Source: Bdellovibrionales bacterium
GTDB taxonomy: Bacteria; Bdellovibrionota; JAFGOL01
Length of the DNA: 10,586 nucleotides
NCBI GenBank assembly: GCA_022707945.1
Contig: JAKIZQ010000014.1
Span: forward strand, 1-10,586
Direction of reading: 5' to 3'
Both the position numbers and the translations under genes were made by a program. Below, in pieces: positions 6,974 to 10,586 of this stretch. Positions within the stretch are counted from its first letter, which is position 1. The number at the start of each line of letters is the position of its first letter. Below the pieces are notes generated by a model that worked only from the letters and a program-made list of their open reading frames with translations, did no database searches and was not told where the DNA came from.

Positions 6974-7908
6974 AATATGACTCCCTTAACTATAAGTATT
7001 ATAACTATCTGTATAAAGGCTAGTGGTGCAAAATATTTCCAACATATGCGAACCATCTGGTCTATCCTAAACCTTGCAAAAACAGTTCTACCCAACGACA
7101 ATAAGAAAACTATAAATAATACTTTTAATATATAGAATAAAAATCCGTACACAGGACCCATACTAAGACCGAATGGCAAAAACACAGCAGCTATCAAAGA
7201 AGCACCAACAACCATTTCTATATCTATAGCCATTCTGAATAAAGCTAAAAAACGTCCTGTATATTCAGTAAAAGTACCACCAACGATCTCTGTTTCTGCT
7301 TCTGCTATATCGAATGGAACTTTTTCTAGTTTGCCAAGCATTGCAACCAAAGAAATAAAGAACGCCACGATGTTAATCAACATCATTGCTGGATTAGCAG
7401 AATAATATATTGCTATTTCTGACATGGACCATGTATCTGCAAGTAGTGCAGGTGCTAAAACAGACAAGAACAAAAGAACTTCATAAGAAAAAAGTTGTGT
7501 AAGTGTTCTGGTCGCTCCTATGGTTGCATATAAAGAAGTAGAAGACCAACCAGCAAGAAAGAATGTAACTGTTGGTATGGTGAGAATATAAAGAACAACT
7601 ATTATATCTCCTTTGAAAGGGAAAAGTGACTCATAACCCCAAATAGGTATGTAAAAGAATGCAGTAACAGCTGCAGTAACAGCTATTATTGGCATTAACT
7701 TGAATATCTTTTTATCTGCACACTCAGGCACTATTTCTTCTTTTGCAGCAAGTTTTATAAAATCTGCAAGAGGTTGATAAAAAGGTGGTCCTTTTCTGTT
7801 CTGTAACCTTGCATAAACGATCCTGTCAAAATACTCTATTGCCAGTGCCATTAAGCATAGGAATAAAAAACCGGGGAATACCAATATGTAAAAAAGCTGC
7901 ATCATCAT
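6970..7908 (-). CDS. NuoH-like membrane anchor of group 4 [NiFe] hydrogenase
   Basis: The family is NuoH/EchB/MbhM/HycD. The subunit holds the hydrogenase arm on the cytoplasmic face of the membrane and begins the ion path. The 312-residue protein is largely hydrophobic with about eight membrane helices. Conserved cytoplasmic segments are visible: RIVYARLQNRKGPP (29-42), with the GP of the amphipathic region, GKLEKVPFDIAEAETEIVGG (192-211), the acidic loop that in complex I lines the quinone site, and GRTVFARFRIDQMVRICWKY (273-292). The KVPFD and EAETE residues are intact. The first of three consecutive ATG codons was taken as the start; it lies two bases after the stop of the large-subunit gene, with GGGGG about 11 bases upstream. 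It ends in a four-base overlap with the ferredoxin-like subunit. Confidence 0.94.
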   Translation of the reverse strand: MMMQLFYILVFPGFLFLCLMALAIEYFDRIVYARLQNRKGPPFYQPLADFIKLAAKEEIVPECADKKIFKLMPIIAVTAAVTAFFYIPIWGYESLFPFKGDIIVVLYILTIPTVTFFLAGWSSTSLYATIGATRTLTQLFSYEVLLFLSVLAPALLADTWSMSEIAIYYSANPAMMLINIVAFFISLVAMLGKLEKVPFDIAEAETEIVGGTFTEYTGRFLALFRMAIDIEMVVGASLIAAVFLPFGLSMGPVYGFLFYILKVLFIVFLLSLGRTVFARFRIDQMVRICWKYFAPLAFIQIVIILIVKGVIL

Positions 7909-7910
7909 TT

Positions 7911-9137
7911 CTATCTATTCCCCCTGTCCAAATATTTCTTATTTAATTCAGTAAAATCTATTCCATGTTCTGATCTATAGAAGTCTATTCCTTTCTTTCT
8001 TAATTCACCCCAACTCATTATTTGTGAATTACCAGCGTTGTTAACTATTTTTATACTCCTATCTGTACAAGAAAAACAAGGATCTATCGCTGCTATAGTA
8101 ATAGGGACGTCTGCTAGATTGTTGTTTTCTAACATTTTGGCAACAGATTGAAGATTTGCAAGCGTTGGAGCTCTTAACTTAACTCTTTCAGGTTTGTCTG
8201 TACCATTACCCTTAACGTAGTGGACATCTTCTCCTCTTGGAGCCTCGTATCTTGATGTTGCTTCTCCTGCAGGAACTCTTCTTGGGAATCTTATTGATAT
8301 TTCACCATCTGGCATGTTTTTAACAAGCTGTCTGATTATTTTATAGGTTTCCATCAATTCACCAAGACGAACAAGTGTTCTTCCGTAAACATCACAGTGA
8401 TCATCTACAATAACGTTGAATTCAACTTCATCATACGCAGCATATGGATCGTCTTTTCTTGCATCTCTACCAACACCAGAAGCTCTACCTGTTGGACCAA
8501 CTGTGCCTAATTTTATAACATTCTCTTTTGATATGGCTCCAACACCAGAAAGTCTTTTAACTAAAGTAGGCTCTTCCGTAGCCACTTTAATATAATATTT
8601 AGTTCTCTCTTCAAGTATGTCTACTGCCTTTAATATCTCTTGTTGTTTATCTTTATCAATATCCCTTCTTACTCCCCCCAAGATATTTATAGCGTAGTTA
8701 ACTCTGTTACCACCAAGGCTAGTAAGAAGTTCCATCACAACTTCTCTGTCTCTCCAAGAATACATAAGCAAGGTGTCAAAACCAACCTCATGTGCTGCAA
8801 CACCAAGCCACAAGAGATGGCTATGTACTCTTTCTAACTCTCCTATTATTGTTCTTATATACTTAGCTCTTTTTGGTATATCAACAGCTGCTACTTCTTC
8901 TACAGCCTGAATAAAAGCAGTTGAGTGAGAGTGAGAACATATACCACAGACTCTTTCTATTAAATATATGTTCTGTATGTATGTTCTTCCTTCAGCGGCT
9001 TTTTCTATACCTCTATGATTATAACCAAGTCTCATGCCTACATCTTTTATTCTTTCACCATCTAAGGATATAAGAAAACTTTCAGGTTCTTTTAATGCAG
9101 GGTGCTGAGGACCTATAGGTATTTTAACTGTTCCCAT
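7911..9137 (-). CDS. [NiFe] hydrogenase large (catalytic) subunit, group 4
   Basis: This subunit carries the NiFe active site for H2 production or oxidation (EchE/MbhL/HycE family, related to NuoD). Of 408 residues, the L1 motif ERVCGICSHSHS gives Cys64 and Cys67, and the L2 motif DPCFSCTDR gives Cys354 and Cys357. All four nickel-binding cysteines are therefore present, which NuoD of complex I lacks. Other family segments are IGPQHPALKEPE at the start, GYNHRGIEKAAEG, IGELERVHSHLLWLG and RYEAPRGEDVHYV. No N-terminal NuoC fusion is present, unlike HycE. The protein continues 48 residues past Arg360 of L2, a tail expected to be removed by the HycI-type protease. ATG 9137 follows AAGGAGGT, with the stop of the NuoC-like gene in the spacer. 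Sequence resemblance looks closer to Mbh/Ech than to uptake hydrogenases; the exact subgroup is not resolved. Confidence 0.96.
   Translation of the reverse strand: MGTVKIPIGPQHPALKEPESFLISLDGERIKDVGMRLGYNHRGIEKAAEGRTYIQNIYLIERVCGICSHSHSTAFIQAVEEVAAVDIPKRAKYIRTIIGELERVHSHLLWLGVAAHEVGFDTLLMYSWRDREVVMELLTSLGGNRVNYAINILGGVRRDIDKDKQQEILKAVDILEERTKYYIKVATEEPTLVKRLSGVGAISKENVIKLGTVGPTGRASGVGRDARKDDPYAAYDEVEFNVIVDDHCDVYGRTLVRLGELMETYKIIRQLVKNMPDGEISIRFPRRVPAGEATSRYEAPRGEDVHYVKGNGTDKPERVKLRAPTLANLQSVAKMLENNNLADVPITIAAIDPCFSCTDRSIKIVNNAGNSQIMSWGELRKKGIDFYRSEHGIDFTELNKKYLDRGNR
7914..8057 (-). other. Predicted cleavable C-terminal tail of the large subunit
   Basis: Forty-eight codons follow Arg360 of DPCFSCTDR. 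E. coli HycE is cut after the Arg of the equivalent motif. By analogy the cut here would fall between Arg360 and Ser361, removing a tail that begins SIKIVNNAG. The site is inferred from the family, not shown by the sequence itself. Confidence 0.7.
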
Positions 9138-9138
9138 T

Positions 9139-9615
9139 TTAGACCTCCTTATCCTTTAACATATCTCTGTTCCAATCTTTCCTTAATGGATACTGACCAG
9201 CAGGCCAATTATCTGGTAATGGATATCTTTCCCCTTCTGGAAGACCCTCAACCTTTACACCAAACATGTCTACTAATTCTCTCTCATAAAGAACTCCACC
9301 CGGGAAAACATCTGATACTGTTTTTATTACTGGGTTGCTTTTTGCTACAGCTGTTTTAATATCAAAAACAACACCTTTATCGTCTGTAAGATGATAAATA
9401 AAAGCAAAATTATCCCCTTCATCAAAACCAGTTATCATACAAATCCTTTCAAAAGAGTTTTCCTTAACAACATTATCAAAAAGATCTCTAAAATTAGAAT
9501 AATCTACCTCTGCAAAAATCCTTCTTGGTCTTTTAACAAGAATCTTGTCTTTCATAAAACTGAATTTTGATTCTATTTTGTTCTTTATATCGTTCTCTCT
9601 ATGATTTGAGGTCAT
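9139..9615 (-). CDS. NuoC-like (30 kDa-type) hydrogenase subunit
   Basis: The family is NuoC/EchD/MbhK, a non-redox structural subunit that packs against the large and small subunits on the cytoplasmic side. The 158-residue protein shows the family signature near the C-terminus: YERELVDMFGVKVEGLPEGE followed by RYPLPDNWP and QYPLRKDW. An N-terminal domain contains the FIYHLTDDKG strand-turn typical of the fold. The N-terminal 20 residues are polar and poorly conserved. ATG overlaps the small-subunit stop as ATGA and has a strong AAGGAGGG seven bases upstream. The stop is followed by ATG of the large subunit after one base. It is separate from the large subunit, as in Ech and Mbh, and not fused as in HycE. 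Confidence 0.93.
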   Translation of the reverse strand: MTSNHRENDIKNKIESKFSFMKDKILVKRPRRIFAEVDYSNFRDLFDNVVKENSFERICMITGFDEGDNFAFIYHLTDDKGVVFDIKTAVAKSNPVIKTVSDVFPGGVLYERELVDMFGVKVEGLPEGERYPLPDNWPAGQYPLRKDWNRDMLKDKEV

Positions 9616-10076
9616 GCCTGTTCCCTCCTTTTCCTTTCATCGTTCTCAAATTTTGTAAGTAACTTAACAACACCGTCTATTATGGCTTCCGGTCTTACGG
9701 GGCATCCAGGGATGTAAGCAGATACAGGAATGGCTGTATCTATACCACCCTTAACGCTGTAACAATCATGAAATACACCGCCAGAACAAGCACAAGTGCC
9801 AACAGCAACAACAAATTTTGGTGCTGGCATTTGTTCATATATCCTTATTAGCCTTTTTTCTATCTGTCTTGTTACAGGTCCAGAACACAAAAGAACATCG
9901 GCGTGCCTTGGTGTCCCCTTAAGCAAAACTCCAAATCTTTCTAGATCGAACAAAGGTGTTAGAGCATCAACTATCTCGATGTCGCAGGCATTACATGCTC
10001 CTGTGTTAAAATGGATCACCCAAGGAGATTTAGTTCTCGCCCAAGTTATTACTTTATCAGCTATCTTCAAAACCAA
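9612..10076 (-). CDS. [NiFe] hydrogenase small subunit, group 4 (NuoB-like)
   Basis: This subunit carries the single 4Fe-4S cluster next to the NiFe site and links it to the ferredoxin-like subunit (EchC/MbhJ/HycG family). The 154 residues contain the four expected ligands: Cys28 and Cys31 in NTGACNACDIE, Cys95 in AVGTCACSGG, and Cys125 in PGCPVRPE. Other family segments are DLERFGVLL, GTPRHADVLLCSGPVT and YEQMPAPKFVVAVG. There is no twin-arginine signal and no medial or distal cluster domain, as expected for a cytoplasmic group 4 enzyme. Extra cysteines lie at 64, 97 and 105. The start is TTG: at 10076 it lies four bases after AGGAGG, and a second TTG at 10070 lies ten bases after it. Either is possible, with a difference of two residues. 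The C-terminus is charged and overlaps the next gene. Confidence 0.94.
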   Translation of the reverse strand: MVLKIADKVITWARTKSPWVIHFNTGACNACDIEIVDALTPLFDLERFGVLLKGTPRHADVLLCSGPVTRQIEKRLIRIYEQMPAPKFVVAVGTCACSGGVFHDCYSVKGGIDTAIPVSAYIPGCPVRPEAIIDGVVKLLTKFENDERKRREQA

Positions 10077-10077
10077 A

Positions 10078-10401
10078 TTACCTCCTAAAAAGAATTAAAA
10101 GAGCAACTGATGCAGCTAATATATAAAAAGCAGCCATCGCATCAGCAAAAAGATCTACTGGAGCCGTTGCTATTACCATAACAACAACGTGCATTATTGT
10201 GAAAAAGAAAGCAAAAGAAAAAAATTGTGAATAATCTGGTTGTACTCTGTGATCTAGAACATCTTCGCCACAAGCATAAGCTTTATGTTTTCCGTCAGAA
10301 TGAGAACCTTTTGCAGAAAATTTTGACATAAAATAAGACTGCAAAAGGACAACCAATAAAATTATAAAAAAAGCTATCGGTGGAAACAATAAGTAATTCA
10401 T
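10078..10401 (-). CDS. NuoA-like membrane subunit of the hydrogenase
   Basis: The 107-residue protein has three membrane helices, at about residues 5-25, 60-80 and 88-105. After the first helix comes a polar loop with GKHKAYACGED (37-47), resembling the YECG loop of NuoA (complex I subunit A). In NuoA the second helix carries a conserved acidic pair (FDVE). Aligned without gaps, the second helix here reads FFFTIMHVVVMV, with His71 and Val73 at those places. NuoA sits next to NuoH at the joint between the peripheral arm and the membrane arm, and a similar place is likely here. ATG follows TAAGGAG, in which the stop of the preceding NuoK-like gene is merged with the Shine-Dalgarno (five bases spacing). 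The resemblance is based on the loop and topology; the assignment is less secure than for its neighbours. Confidence 0.72.
   Translation of the reverse strand: MNYLLFPPIAFFIILLVVLLQSYFMSKFSAKGSHSDGKHKAYACGEDVLDHRVQPDYSQFFSFAFFFTIMHVVVMVIATAPVDLFADAMAAFYILAASVALLILFRR
10080..10086 (-). promoter_or_regulatory. Shine-Dalgarno of the small-subunit gene
   Basis: AGGAGGT lies at the end of the NuoA-like gene and shares its last base with the TAA stop (10080-10078). It is the strongest start signal here and selects a TTG start, since no ATG or GTG lies close downstream in the hydrogenase frame. Confidence 0.6.
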
Positions 10402-10410
10402 ATAAACTCC

Positions 10411-10586
10411 TTATCCTTTTAAATTCCTCATTTTTGCAACGTTAAGAGACCCTGTTTGTTTAAAAATACCAAAAATTATACCAGCAGCGACAGCTATAAT
10501 AACCACCTCTACCACTATAACAGTTATAGCTAACGACTGAGTAATTGCACTCTTGCCACTAACGTGTCCAGCGAGAACAATAAGTA
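10411..10586 (-). CDS. NuoK/MrpC-like membrane subunit (partial, 5' end off the right edge)
   Basis: Only the last 57 residues are in the window. They include the end of one hydrophobic segment (LIVLAGHVSG), then a helix with a buried glutamate (ITVIVVEVVIIAVAAGIIFGIF, Glu at visible position 26), then a polar tail QTGSLNVAKMRNLKG. This layout matches the C-terminus of NuoK and of MrpC/MnhC antiporter subunits, where a helix with a conserved Glu is followed by Y/F-x-R-x-G-[ST]-[LV]-[DN]-[VW] and a short LxG end. The Glu takes part in proton or sodium movement in those families. The gene ends directly at the Shine-Dalgarno of the NuoA-like gene, so it belongs to the same operon. NuoK and MrpC cannot be told apart from this fragment. 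Confidence 0.75.
   Translation of the reverse strand, partial: LIVLAGHVSGKSAITQSLAITVIVVEVVIIAVAAGIIFGIFKQTGSLNVAKMRNLKG

Noticed and set aside
7911..10586. Reading the NuoA/B/C/D/H/I/K-like genes as a complex I operon
   Set aside because: The NuoD-like protein has both nickel-ligand motifs (Cys64/67 and Cys354/357) and a cleavable tail. Hyp genes and a protease follow, so it is a [NiFe] hydrogenase.
1..10586. tRNA, rRNA, CRISPR, insertion-sequence or attachment-site signals
   Set aside because: Nearly every base belongs to a recognised gene. The only tandem repeat is the protein-coding WG array, and no inverted-repeat ends or transposase were seen.

Overview
The window holds one continuous gene set, all on the minus strand and read right to left. 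It encodes the core of a membrane-bound, energy-conserving group 4 [NiFe] hydrogenase (Ech/Mbh type, related to complex I), followed by its maturation genes. The DNA is AT-rich, with heavy use of ATA (Ile) and AGA (Arg) codons. Together with the hydrogenase and a Sec signal peptide on the last gene, this suggests a low-GC anaerobic bacterium that is probably fermentative. I cannot name the phylum from the sequence, and the operon promoter lies beyond the right edge.

Right part (10586 to 6629), the enzyme. In transcription order there is the end of a NuoK/MrpC-like membrane subunit (cut by the window edge), a NuoA-like membrane subunit, the small subunit with the proximal Fe-S cluster, a NuoC-like subunit, the NiFe large subunit, the NuoH-like membrane anchor, and a NuoI-like protein with two 4Fe-4S clusters. 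The large subunit keeps both nickel-binding CxxC motifs, so this is a hydrogenase and not complex I. The presumed reaction is electron exchange between ferredoxin and H+/H2, coupled to ion movement through the NuoH/NuoK-type membrane parts.

Middle part (6621 to 786), maturation. A HycI-type endopeptidase is followed by hypA, hypB, hypF, hypC, hypD and hypE, a full set for making and inserting the Fe(CN)2CO and Ni centre. HypF and HypE make the cyanide ligand from carbamoyl phosphate, HypC and HypD assemble the iron moiety, HypA and HypB deliver nickel, and the protease trims the large subunit. Genes overlap or lie within about 10 bases of each other, often with the Shine-Dalgarno sequence touching the upstream stop codon, so translation is probably coupled. 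Several starts are GTG or TTG.

Left part (741 to 1): an exported WG-repeat protein with seven 34-residue repeats and no indels between them, running off the left edge. Its link to the hydrogenase is unknown.

The main oddities are a HypA that lacks its whole zinc-binding domain while keeping both ends of the protein, and a NuoA-like subunit that lacks the acidic pair usual in NuoA. The rest is a recognisable known type of system. There is no stretch of more than 50 bases without a gene, and I saw no RNA gene, CRISPR array, insertion sequence or convincing terminator.
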